In this document: in pieces, positions 8,187-15,967 of the stretch
How positions within the stretch are numbered: position 1 is the stretch's first letter
How the letters are laid out: each line of letters starts with the position of its first letter
Origin: Imhoffiella fuscus
GTDB lineage: Bacteria > Pseudomonadota > Gammaproteobacteria > Chromatiales > Chromatiaceae
Reading direction: 5' to 3'
Assembly: GCF_042682685.1 (NCBI RefSeq)
Contig: NZ_JBHUHX010000004.1
Span: 124,001-188,000, forward strand
Length of the DNA stretch: 64,000 bases
Made by a program: the position numbers and the translations under genes
Notes under the pieces: generated by a model
What the model was told of the DNA's origin: nothing
Seen by the model: the letters and a program-made list of their open reading frames with translations, nothing else
Databases searched by the model: none

Positions 8187-10277
8187 ATGCCAGTCTCTCA
8201 GGGTTCTTATCGCGTTCGTTCGGGACGCCGTTATCCTCCAGGAGCGACTGTGGAGGACGACGGCGTCAATTTCTCCGTCTTCAGTCGTCATGCCACCGGG
8301 GCCGAGCTACTGCTCTACGAGGGCGCCGACAGCGAGGCGCCCTTCCAGGTCATTCGGCTGGATCCTCGGATCAATCGCACCTTCTTTTCCTGGCATCTGT
8401 TGGTCGTCGATCTTCCGCCGGGGACGCATTACACCTGGCGCATGGAGGGGCCGAACGATCCGCATATTCACGGCTGGCGCTTTGATGAGCGTATCGAGTT
8501 GGTGGATCCTTGGGCGCGAGGGGTCAACGTCAGCGCCTGGGATCGTTGGCGTCGGCAGCGCGAGGGCGTCATCGACCACGATTCGCCCAGGGGAATCGTG
8601 TTGGCCGAGGAATACAACTGGGAAGGCGATACGCCGCTGCGACTGGCGTCGGAGCAGACCATCATCTACGAGGTGCATGTCGGCGGCTTCACGCGTCATC
8701 CGAATTCGGGTGTCCGGCATCCGGGGACCTTTCTCGGTCTGATCGAGAAGATTCCCTACCTCAAAGAGCTGGGCATCACACATGTCGAGTTGATGCCGGT
8801 CATGGCCTTCGATGAGCAGGACGTGCCCGAGGCCGGTTGGGATGCGGGATTGCGCAATTTCTGGGGCTACAGCACGTTCGGATTCTTCTCGCCACATCCC
8901 GGCTACTGCGTCACGCCCGAACAGGGCACGCACCGTCGCGAATTCCGCGACATGGTCAAGGCGCTGCACCGGGCCGGTATCGGGGTGATCCTCGATGTGG
9001 TCTTCAACCACACCAGCGAGGGGGGGGGCGAAGGGCCGGCCCTGACCTTCAAGGGATTCGGCAACGAGACCTTCTATTGTCTGGACGGTATCGACAAAGG
9101 CATCTATCTGGACTTCACCGGCTGCGGAAATACCGTCAACGCCAATCATCCGATGGTGACCCATTTCATCCTCGATGCGCTGGAATACTGGGTGCGCGCG
9201 ATGCACGTCGACGGTTTCCGCTTCGATCTGGCGAGCGCGATGGCGCGAGATGCCGACGGGCGTCCCATGGCCAATCCGCCGGTGCTCTGGGAGATCGAGC
9301 TCTCCGATACCCTGGCGGCCTCCAAGATCATCGCCGAGGCTTGGGATGCGGCCGGGCTCTATCAAGTCGGCAGCTTCCCCGGCTATCGCTGGATGGAATG
9401 GAACGGGCGCTATCGGGATACGATCCGCCGTTTCGTTCGCGGCGACACGGGATTGGTGCCGGAGGTGGCGACCCGTCTATCGGGGAGCAGCGATCTCTAC
9501 CAGGCCAATTTGCGTAAGCCGACCAACAGCATCAATTTCGTCACCTGTCACGACGGTTTCACGCTCTGGGATCTGGTTTCTTTCAATCGCAAGCACAACC
9601 TCGCCAATTGCGAGGGCAATCGTGATGGGACCAACGACAATCTGAGCTGGAATTGCGGCGTGGAGGGCGAGACCAAGGATGCCGAAGTCCTACGTCTGCG
9701 TCGACGCCAGGCCAAGAACCTGCTCTCCCTGCTGTTCCTGAGTCAGGGCATTCCCATGCTGCTGGCCGGCGACGAGGTGCTTCGGACCCAGCAGGGCAAC
9801 AACAACGTCTGGTGTCAGGACAACGCGCTCGGTTGGTTCGATTGGTCGCTGGTCGAGACCAATGCCTCGATGCTGCGGTTCGTCCGTGGGCTGATCGCGC
9901 TGCGCAAGCGTCATCCGAGTCTGCAGCGGCGCCATTTCCTGTCCGGTCAGCCAGTTTCCGGCAGCGATCTGCCGGACGTGATCTGGCACGGCGAAAAAAT
10001 CGGCGAGCCCAACTGGGATGATCCCGGGAACCAGGTTCTGGCCTTCACGCTCGGGCCGGCCACCCCGGACGAGGCCATGCTGCACGTGATGGTCAATATG
10101 AGTCCGGGGGCGCGCTGCTTCGAGATTCCCGCGACCGATGGTTTGCGCTGGTGTTTGGCCCTGGATACGGCGCGTGCTGCGCCGACCGACCTCATGGAGC
10201 CAGCCGATCAGACACCGGTCGAGTCCAACGCCTTGCTGATTCGTTCGCATAGCCTCGTGGTTCTGGAAGGGCGCTGA
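8187..10277 (+). CDS. glgX: glycogen debranching enzyme GlgX/TreX type
   Basis: A 696-residue GH13 isoamylase-type enzyme that hydrolyses alpha-1,6 branches of glycogen or limit dextrins in the cytoplasm. The N-terminal part (about 10-130) is a CBM48-like domain (GATVEDDGVNFSVFSRHAT). The catalytic barrel carries the GH13 regions: DVVFNHTSEG near 273, GFRFDLA with the nucleophile D347, IAEAWDAAG with the acid/base E384, and CHDGFTLWDLV with H455/D456. The frame runs back to 8112, but the family's usual N-terminus fits ATG 8187. It opens the glucan cluster with a GH57 enzyme, a DUF4912-like gene and glgA. No glgB, glgC or glgP is in the window. Confidence 0.94.
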   Translation: MPVSQGSYRVRSGRRYPPGATVEDDGVNFSVFSRHATGAELLLYEGADSEAPFQVIRLDPRINRTFFSWHLLVVDLPPGTHYTWRMEGPNDPHIHGWRFDERIELVDPWARGVNVSAWDRWRRQREGVIDHDSPRGIVLAEEYNWEGDTPLRLASEQTIIYEVHVGGFTRHPNSGVRHPGTFLGLIEKIPYLKELGITHVELMPVMAFDEQDVPEAGWDAGLRNFWGYSTFGFFSPHPGYCVTPEQGTHRREFRDMVKALHRAGIGVILDVVFNHTSEGGGEGPALTFKGFGNETFYCLDGIDKGIYLDFTGCGNTVNANHPMVTHFILDALEYWVRAMHVDGFRFDLASAMARDADGRPMANPPVLWEIELSDTLAASKIIAEAWDAAGLYQVGSFPGYRWMEWNGRYRDTIRRFVRGDTGLVPEVATRLSGSSDLYQANLRKPTNSINFVTCHDGFTLWDLVSFNRKHNLANCEGNRDGTNDNLSWNCGVEGETKDAEVLRLRRRQAKNLLSLLFLSQGIPMLLAGDEVLRTQQGNNNVWCQDNALGWFDWSLVETNASMLRFVRGLIALRKRHPSLQRRHFLSGQPVSGSDLPDVIWHGEKIGEPNWDDPGNQVLAFTLGPATPDEAMLHVMVNMSPGARCFEIPATDGLRWCLALDTARAAPTDLMEPADQTPVESNALLIRSHSLVVLEGR

Positions 10278-10292
10278 TCCGGCATCTTCGAT

Positions 10293-10328
10293 AGGCCGAG
10301 TTGCGCGGCGACTCTGGCGGGTCGGCCT
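10293..10328 (+). terminator. possible terminator after glgX
   Basis: AGGCCGA and TCGGCCT form a 7-bp stem around a 22-base loop that can pair further, followed by TTT. It lies in the 195-base gap between glgX and the GH57 gene. Weak evidence. Confidence 0.3.
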
Positions 10329-10472
10329 TTGACCCTCATCCGCGCTTTGTTTAATGTTGTCGCGAGCGGCGTCCGATCGCATCCGCGACCCTTTCGCTCG
10401 GTCGATCGCTCGTGGCCGGCCGACCGTTGCCGAGATGCCGAAGGTGATGTGGTCTGCTCACTGTGAGGATCC

Positions 10473-11657
10473 ATGACTGAGACCAACCTCTACCACGCGC
10501 TCGGTCTGCAAATGCATCAGCCTCCGGGCAATCTGCGCTCGCTCATTGAATGCAGCCCGGACGAGGCCGAGGCGATCATGCGCTGTTACGAGCGTGCCGT
10601 TCGCTATGCCGAGCGATACCGAGACGTGGCTAAGCTGCATGTCGGATTCTCGGGGGTGCTGCTTGAGCAGCTGCTGGATCCGGACATCGTCGATCGCTAT
10701 CGGCATGTCGTCGACATTCCGGCTATGCTGCAGCGCTATCGTGACGCCGAGAACGTCGAGCTGGTCGGGACGGGCTACTATCATCCGATCTTTCCGCTGA
10801 TCTCCAGGCTGGACTGGCCCGAGCAGCTTGAGCGCGGCTGCGCCATCATGGAGCGTGTGTTCGGTCGCGCCCCGCGCGGTTTCTGGCCGCCGGAGCTGGC
10901 CTTTTCGGTCGAGATGATTCCGGATCTGGTTCGCGCCGGCTACGAGTATGTCGTCATCGACGGTGTGCATGCGCGCCCCGAGGACGGCCTCAGCGATATC
11001 TTTCGACCCTACGAGGTCTGTTACGATGGGGTCTGTATTAGCGTCGTCCCCCGCGACCGCGATCTGTCGCAGGCTCAGGGTAGCGGATTGGATCTCGTCT
11101 GGTTCCAGGGCGAGGTGACCTGGCGGGCCGCCGCCTCGCCGCGCCCCGAGGCTCGACGCCTGGCGACGAGCTGGTCGGATGGCGAGAACGGTGGCTGGTT
11201 CCGGCAGCAGCAGGAGTCTTCGGGGTTCTTCGGCTATTTCTTTGCCCCCTACATGGAGGGGCGGCGTTCCGGGGGGTGTCCGATTGAGCCGGTGTGTCTG
11301 AGCCAGTATCTCTCCGAGATGCGTCCCCTGCCGCGTGCGAGCTTTCAGACCAGCGCCTGGGGGGCGGTCGAGGGCGAAGATCTGTCGCGCTGGGCTGGAA
11401 GCCCGCGCCAGAGCGAGGCGCTGACCGAGGTTTGGCGGCTTGCCGCGCGTTACTGGGAGTTCTGTCGGGCTAGACCCAGTGGCTACGAGGTCGCCGCCGA
11501 GTCCATGGTGCGCGCGCGGCGTCTGATTCTGGAGGCCGAGACCAGTTGCTTTCTCTTCTGGGGAGATGCCTGGCTTCCTCATCTCTATGCTCGTACCCAG
11601 CCGGCCGAACACGCCTTGGCCGAGGTGGAGCGAGTCTTGGTGGGGCGGCACGGATGA
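10473..11657 (+). CDS. glycoside hydrolase family 57 protein
   Basis: A 394-residue GH57-type enzyme. It begins with the family region 1 (LGLQMHQPPGN, His of HQP near residue 14), has the region-3 motif GFWPPELAFS with the expected nucleophile E141, and a later SDGENGGW block where the acid/base Asp of GH57 is expected. GH57 includes alpha-amylases, 4-alpha-glucanotransferases and branching enzymes. Because no GH13 glgB is in the cluster, a transferase or branching role on glycogen is possible, but many GH57 proteins of this short length have no measured activity. It lies between glgX and the DUF4912-like gene and glgA on the same strand. Confidence 0.85.
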   Translation: MTETNLYHALGLQMHQPPGNLRSLIECSPDEAEAIMRCYERAVRYAERYRDVAKLHVGFSGVLLEQLLDPDIVDRYRHVVDIPAMLQRYRDAENVELVGTGYYHPIFPLISRLDWPEQLERGCAIMERVFGRAPRGFWPPELAFSVEMIPDLVRAGYEYVVIDGVHARPEDGLSDIFRPYEVCYDGVCISVVPRDRDLSQAQGSGLDLVWFQGEVTWRAAASPRPEARRLATSWSDGENGGWFRQQQESSGFFGYFFAPYMEGRRSGGCPIEPVCLSQYLSEMRPLPRASFQTSAWGAVEGEDLSRWAGSPRQSEALTEVWRLAARYWEFCRARPSGYEVAAESMVRARRLILEAETSCFLFWGDAWLPHLYARTQPAEHALAEVERVLVGRHG

Positions 11658-11789
11658 CGTCTAGATGTCTGGCCCCATCGACCTCTCTTTGGGTTTGACT
11701 CTTCGATACATAGGATTCCAAAACCTTTTGATTCGAAAACCAGTGTTTGACTCGACAACCCAAACGGTTGTGCTGTTTCTGCGGGGGAT

Positions 11790-12782
11790 CTGACAATCGA
11801 CAGCCATTCGGATCTCACCAAGGGGGCTGTTGCTTTTGGCGCTCGGGCTCGAGGCGAGACCGCCGATTCGCAAAGGGCCTCCGATCTAGCTCCTCCCTCG
11901 CATCGGCTCGATCCGGTCTTCCCGCATGTCATCAGCGGGACGCGGGTCGCCATCTTTACCGGCGAAAATGGTCGGCTGCATGCCAGTTGGGCGCTGCAAC
12001 CGAACGATCTCTTCAGGTTCGCCGACTCCTTTCCACCGGATGGCGGGACTCTGTTTCCGATCCTGCGTCTACAGCGGATAGATGCGGAAGGGCGGTCGAC
12101 GCCGGTCGAGGAGAAACGGCTTTTCCTGTCGGGGATCGGTGGGGAAGGCGAGACCATCTTCCACGTTGGACAGGATCATGCCCGCTTCCAGGTCGAGCTT
12201 GGACTCGTCAACGCCAAGGGGGGATGGCTCTCTCTGGCCCGCTCGAACGGGCTGCAGCATGTCTCCAGCCTCGGTCTGCCCTTTTATGCGAACGAGGGAC
12301 GGACGCATGCACGGGAGGAGGGTACGGGACTCGTGTCCTATCCTTCAGAGGCGAGGGACTCCGCCGGGTTGTTGGACGTCGACCACCATGATCCAGCCGA
12401 ACCACTTCAGGGCGGTGCCGTTCGGGCGCTAGGGGCCGGGCGCCTGGAATCGGTCGATGACGAACATCGCGCGGCTTCCGAAACGCAGGGTGGCCTGGAG
12501 CAGCAGGCGTCGCCGCAGAGTGAGACCGATCGCGCATTCAAGATCCCGCGTTTGGATTATGGTCAGCCGGCATCGAGAGGTACGCAGCTACTGCTTGAGG
12601 CCGAGCTTCGCATCCAAGGTTGGGCGGCGCCCAATTCCGAGGTCGATCTGTTCGGACATCGCTATCTCGTTGGGCCTGGAGGGCGTTTCCAGTTTTTGGT
12701 CAAGGTCGATGATCCCGATCTGTTGCGTCGGGCGTTGGACCTTCAACCGCCTCCCGAATTGAGCCGCTCACGCGAAGATTGA
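11790..12782 (+). CDS. DUF4912-like protein with no canonical start codon (start uncertain)
   Basis: The frame is open from just after a stop at 11748-11750 to the stop at 12780-12782, but contains no ATG, GTG or TTG before GTG 12333. Upstream of that GTG the translation is clearly protein-like: VIFxGTRVAIFTGENGRLHASW-type start, FRFADSFPPDGGTLFPILRL, then FQVELGLVNAKGGWLSLARS, which resembles the paired strands and final V-E-L-G-L-...-L-A-R-S-N block of DUF4912 proteins. DUF4912 genes are commonly found with GH57 and glgA. I place the start at CTG 11790 only as a guess. A short ATG frame from 11665 ends at 11793, and one missing G in the GGGGG run at about 11782-11786 would join the two. Either a non-canonical start, a frameshift in nature, or a sequence error. 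Confidence 0.55.
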   Translation: MTIDSHSDLTKGAVAFGARARGETADSQRASDLAPPSHRLDPVFPHVISGTRVAIFTGENGRLHASWALQPNDLFRFADSFPPDGGTLFPILRLQRIDAEGRSTPVEEKRLFLSGIGGEGETIFHVGQDHARFQVELGLVNAKGGWLSLARSNGLQHVSSLGLPFYANEGRTHAREEGTGLVSYPSEARDSAGLLDVDHHDPAEPLQGGAVRALGAGRLESVDDEHRAASETQGGLEQQASPQSETDRAFKIPRLDYGQPASRGTQLLLEAELRIQGWAAPNSEVDLFGHRYLVGPGGRFQFLVKVDDPDLLRRALDLQPPPELSRSRED

Positions 12783-12851
12783 GACCGCGCGAGGATCGGA
12801 ATCGAACATCGTCGGACCGCTCGGACATCAGCGGGCAAGGAGATCGGGCGT

Positions 12852-14318
12852 ATGCATATCGCCATGGTGAGCGCCGAGTGCGCCCCCATTGCCAAGGCCG
12901 GTGGCCTCGGGGATTTTGTACAGGGCTTGAGTCACGAACTGCTCAAGCGCGGCGAATGGGTCGAGGTCTTGCTTCCCTATTACGACGTCGCCAATCTCGA
13001 CGCCGTCGAGAATCTGTACGAGATCCAGCCCAGTCTGTCGGTTCCGCATCATGACGCCCGCATCGACTGTAGGGTGCTCGCGGGCGAGATCGGTGGCGTT
13101 TCCGTGCGTTTCATCGATCCTCTGGGGCGAGACTATTTCCGCAGAGGGCGGATCTACGGCGAGCCCGACGATGCCGAGCGCTTCGTCTTCTTCTCCCGCG
13201 CCGTTCTGGAATATCTGCTGCAATCGGGGCGCCCTCCGGACATTCTGCATTGTCACGATTGGCAGACCGGGCTGATTCCCGTGCTCTGGTCGGAGGTCTA
13301 CAAGCACTCGGCGCTCGCCGAGATGCGTCTGTGCTACACCCTGCACAATCTGGGCTATCAGGGGCGGGTGGACGCGCCGATTTTGCGTCAGGTGGGGCTC
13401 GATCCGGCCAGGCTGATGCACTCGGATCGGTTGCTGGATCCTGGTGACGACCGTCTGGCAAATCTCATGAAGGGCGGTATCGTCTTCTCCCATTTCATCA
13501 ATACGGTCTCGCCGCGCTATGCCTGGGAGGTACAGAATACCGATCAAGGAATGGGGCTGCAGTCGCTGTTCCAGACTTATGCGGACAAGTTCGGCGGGGT
13601 GCTCAACGGGATCGACGACGCCGTCTGGAATCCCGAGCGCGATCCGCTGATCCCGGTCAACTTCGGCCCCGATACGCTTCCGCTCAAGGTGATCAATCGC
13701 CGGACTCTGCGCACGCGCGTGGGGTTGCCCGAGGTCGATACGCCGATCTTCGCCGTCGTCAGTCGTCTGGACCGTCAGAAGGGTGTCGATCTCATCCGTC
13801 ATGCGATTCGCTTTCTTGCCGCAGCGGAGTGTCAGTTCGTCCTGCTCGGATCGGCGCTCGATCCGGCGATCGCGGCTGAATTCAGCCGGCTCAAGGCAGA
13901 GACGGACGACAGTGCCGGCTGCCGTCTCGTGCTGGCCTATGACGAGGCATTGGCGCATCTCATCTTCGCCGGATGCGACATGCTCCTCATCCCCAGTCTC
14001 TACGAGCCCTGCGGCCTTACCCAGATGATCGCCATGAAATACGGCGCAGTGCCGATCGTGCGTCGCGTGGGCGGACTGGCGGATACGGTGCACGATGCCA
14101 ACTACTCGGACAAGCCGTTCGAGTCGCGCAACGGCTATGTCTTCGACGATCCGACGGAGGAGGGGCTGGAGGGAGCCCTGAGGCGCGCCTTGGGACTGTG
14201 GCGCCGTTTTCCGGAATACTTCCGGCAGCTCAGGGTCAATGGCATGCGGACCGACTTCTCATGGAGTCGGCCCGCCGATCAATACAGGGACATCTACGCC
14301 CACGTTCGTTCGCGTTAG
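12852..14318 (+). CDS. glgA: glycogen/starch synthase (ADP-glucose type, GT5)
   Basis: Transfers glucose from ADP-glucose to the non-reducing end of alpha-1,4-glucan. The 488 residues have the GT5 N-terminal KAGGLGDFVQGL motif (K15 binds the ADP-glucose phosphates), HCHDWQTGLIP and TLHNLGYQG in the N-terminal Rossmann domain, GVLNGIDDAVWNPERD in the linker, and VSRLDRQKGVDL and PSLYEPCGLTQMIAMKYG in the C-terminal domain, the last holding the catalytic Glu. Length is normal. It closes the glgX-GH57-DUF4912 cluster, and its stop overlaps by four bases the stop of the convergent PilZ gene. Confidence 0.96.
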   Translation: MHIAMVSAECAPIAKAGGLGDFVQGLSHELLKRGEWVEVLLPYYDVANLDAVENLYEIQPSLSVPHHDARIDCRVLAGEIGGVSVRFIDPLGRDYFRRGRIYGEPDDAERFVFFSRAVLEYLLQSGRPPDILHCHDWQTGLIPVLWSEVYKHSALAEMRLCYTLHNLGYQGRVDAPILRQVGLDPARLMHSDRLLDPGDDRLANLMKGGIVFSHFINTVSPRYAWEVQNTDQGMGLQSLFQTYADKFGGVLNGIDDAVWNPERDPLIPVNFGPDTLPLKVINRRTLRTRVGLPEVDTPIFAVVSRLDRQKGVDLIRHAIRFLAAAECQFVLLGSALDPAIAAEFSRLKAETDDSAGCRLVLAYDEALAHLIFAGCDMLLIPSLYEPCGLTQMIAMKYGAVPIVRRVGGLADTVHDANYSDKPFESRNGYVFDDPTEEGLEGALRRALGLWRRFPEYFRQLRVNGMRTDFSWSRPADQYRDIYAHVRSR

Positions 14319-14725
14319 AGCGCCTGCGCCGTCGTGATCGTGCGTCGACGTTGGATGGGCCGTTTATCCTGATGCATGAGGACGCGGATGCTGGTCAAGG
14401 CGCTGTCGCCCACGTCCGAGAACTCGATGCCGAGGCACCAACGGTTCTCGGATGTCGTGGGCGAAACCCAGGTAACGGACCCGACCGCCTGGATGCCTTC
14501 CGGTATTTCGGGCGACTCCATCTCGACGAGCAGTCTGGACTTGAGCGGGAAGAGGCGGTCGCTGCAGATCTGAAGACCGCCCTCGCTGATATTGCGTCCC
14601 TCCACTTGGTGCATGCTTACGACGCGGCTCTGGAGTTCGAGGCTTAGTGGGAGCAAGCGTGCTAGGCACTCCCAGGAAACACGTTTCGACGTGCGTCGTT
14701 CGTCCGCGCTCGTATCCGAGATCAT
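14315..14725 (-). CDS. PilZ-domain protein
   Basis: A 136-residue protein with a single PilZ domain, the c-di-GMP receptor fold. It shows the RxxxR-type N-terminal motif (ERRTSKRVSWECLARL) and the intact second motif NISEGG (N-x-S-x-x-G), so c-di-GMP binding is expected. The frame extends to 14812, but ATG 14725 is chosen because AGGGGAG stands six bases before it. The upstream region is AT-rich and probably carries its own promoter. The target is unknown; the nearest turnover enzymes in the window are the GGDEF protein at 21369 and the HD-GYP protein at 52068. Confidence 0.88.
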   Translation of the reverse strand: MISDTSADERRTSKRVSWECLARLLPLSLELQSRVVSMHQVEGRNISEGGLQICSDRLFPLKSRLLVEMESPEIPEGIQAVGSVTWVSPTTSENRWCLGIEFSDVGDSALTSIRVLMHQDKRPIQRRRTITTAQAL

Positions 14726-14984
14726 CGCATGCTCCCCTGGTCGTGTTGATAAGCGGCGTCTAACCGGGCGAGAAGTATAGACCGCTTCAAAGACTTTGTA
14801 ACAGGTCATCAATGAACGTATTTTTCTTAATGAAATAAGGATCTTCGGTCAACGCTGTGGTTGTTGCTTTTCTGGTGTGCTTCGGCGATCCGGTTGATAC
14901 GCGACTCGCCAGGACCGGGCGCTCGGCTTATCCTGCCCGATTTCTGCAAGACCAGACCTTCAACACCGAATTCGGACCGCCGCG

Positions 14985-15815
14985 ATGACCCCGTCCTCCT
15001 GTTCTTATCGCCCCCAGATCATGGGTATCCTCAACCTGACGCCTGACAGCTTCTCGGACGCTGGTCGCTATCTGGATCCCGCCGACGCCTTGGCTCGGGC
15101 GCTCCAGATGCTGGAAGAGGGCGCCGATATCATTGATGTCGGCGGCGAATCGACGCGCCCCGGATCCCAGTCGGTTGCAGCGGATGAGCAGATACGTCGC
15201 GTGCTCGGTGTCATTCGTCGTTTGCGGGAGCGTATCCCGGCCGAGGTGCCCATCAGCATCGATACGACCCTGTCCGAGGTGGCCGAATCGGCCCTGGATG
15301 CAGGGGCGAATTGGATCAACGACATCTCCGCCGGGCTGGACGATCCGCGCATGCTGGCCCTGGCCGCCGAACGCGAGGTGCCCATCGTGCTCATGCATCG
15401 CCAGGGTCGGCCCGACCGGATGCAGGACGATCCGCGCTATGAGGACGTCGTGATCGAGGTGCGCGATCATCTGTCCTCAAGGATCGAAGCGGCTCTGACG
15501 GTCGGCGTGAAGACATCCAATATCCTGCTCGATCCAGGTATTGGATTCGGCAAGCGCTCCGAGCACAATCTGTCGTTGCTCGCGCGACTCCAGTGCTTGG
15601 TGGATCTCGGTTTTCCTGTCCTCCTCGGTACCAGCCGCAAACGTTTCATGGGCGCCATCTGTGGTGGTGTCGAGGCGGCTGAGCTCATGCCTGCGACCTG
15701 CGCGACGACCACGATCGGCGTGATGGCGGGGGTGCGCGTCTTCCGCGTCCATGATGTCGCCGGTAATCGCCAGGCGGCGGATGTGGCCTGGGCGATTCGC
15801 AAGGCCGGTCTCTGA
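14985..15815 (+). CDS. folP: dihydropteroate synthase
   Basis: Condenses 6-hydroxymethyl-dihydropterin diphosphate with p-aminobenzoate in folate synthesis. The 276 residues contain the pterin-binding IMGILNLTPDSFSD and IIDVGGESTRPGS signatures, NDISAGLDDP, LDPGIGFGKRSEHN, and the C-terminal TSRKRFMG and RVFRVHDVAGN blocks. It is full length. In many gammaproteobacteria folP lies between ftsH and glmM; here neither is adjacent, and a divergent PilZ gene and mrcA flank it. Confidence 0.96.
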   Translation: MTPSSCSYRPQIMGILNLTPDSFSDAGRYLDPADALARALQMLEEGADIIDVGGESTRPGSQSVAADEQIRRVLGVIRRLRERIPAEVPISIDTTLSEVAESALDAGANWINDISAGLDDPRMLALAAEREVPIVLMHRQGRPDRMQDDPRYEDVVIEVRDHLSSRIEAALTVGVKTSNILLDPGIGFGKRSEHNLSLLARLQCLVDLGFPVLLGTSRKRFMGAICGGVEAAELMPATCATTTIGVMAGVRVFRVHDVAGNRQAADVAWAIRKAGL

Positions 15816-15967
15816 TCTGCGTCCTTGCTGTTTCGTCGACCGTCAGGCGCGTCCTCTGGGCTCGGCGGTTCTCCGCCTTGGTGTACAATCCTGGCCCTGT
15901 CATGCCCCGGATCCGTGCGAGATAGCAGACCCAGGGCCTTTGGTATCGGTCATGGGCGGAGTGGAAT

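Noticed and set aside
8510..10021. Long plus-strand frames inside glgX in other frames
   Set aside because: High GC content creates long shadow frames; their composition is Arg/Gly/Ala-rich with no domain, while the glgX frame carries all catalytic motifs.
15864..15877. Small hairpin GGCGG-TTCT-CCGCC before mrcA as terminator of folP
   Set aside because: Only five base pairs and no U-tract; too weak to list as a feature.
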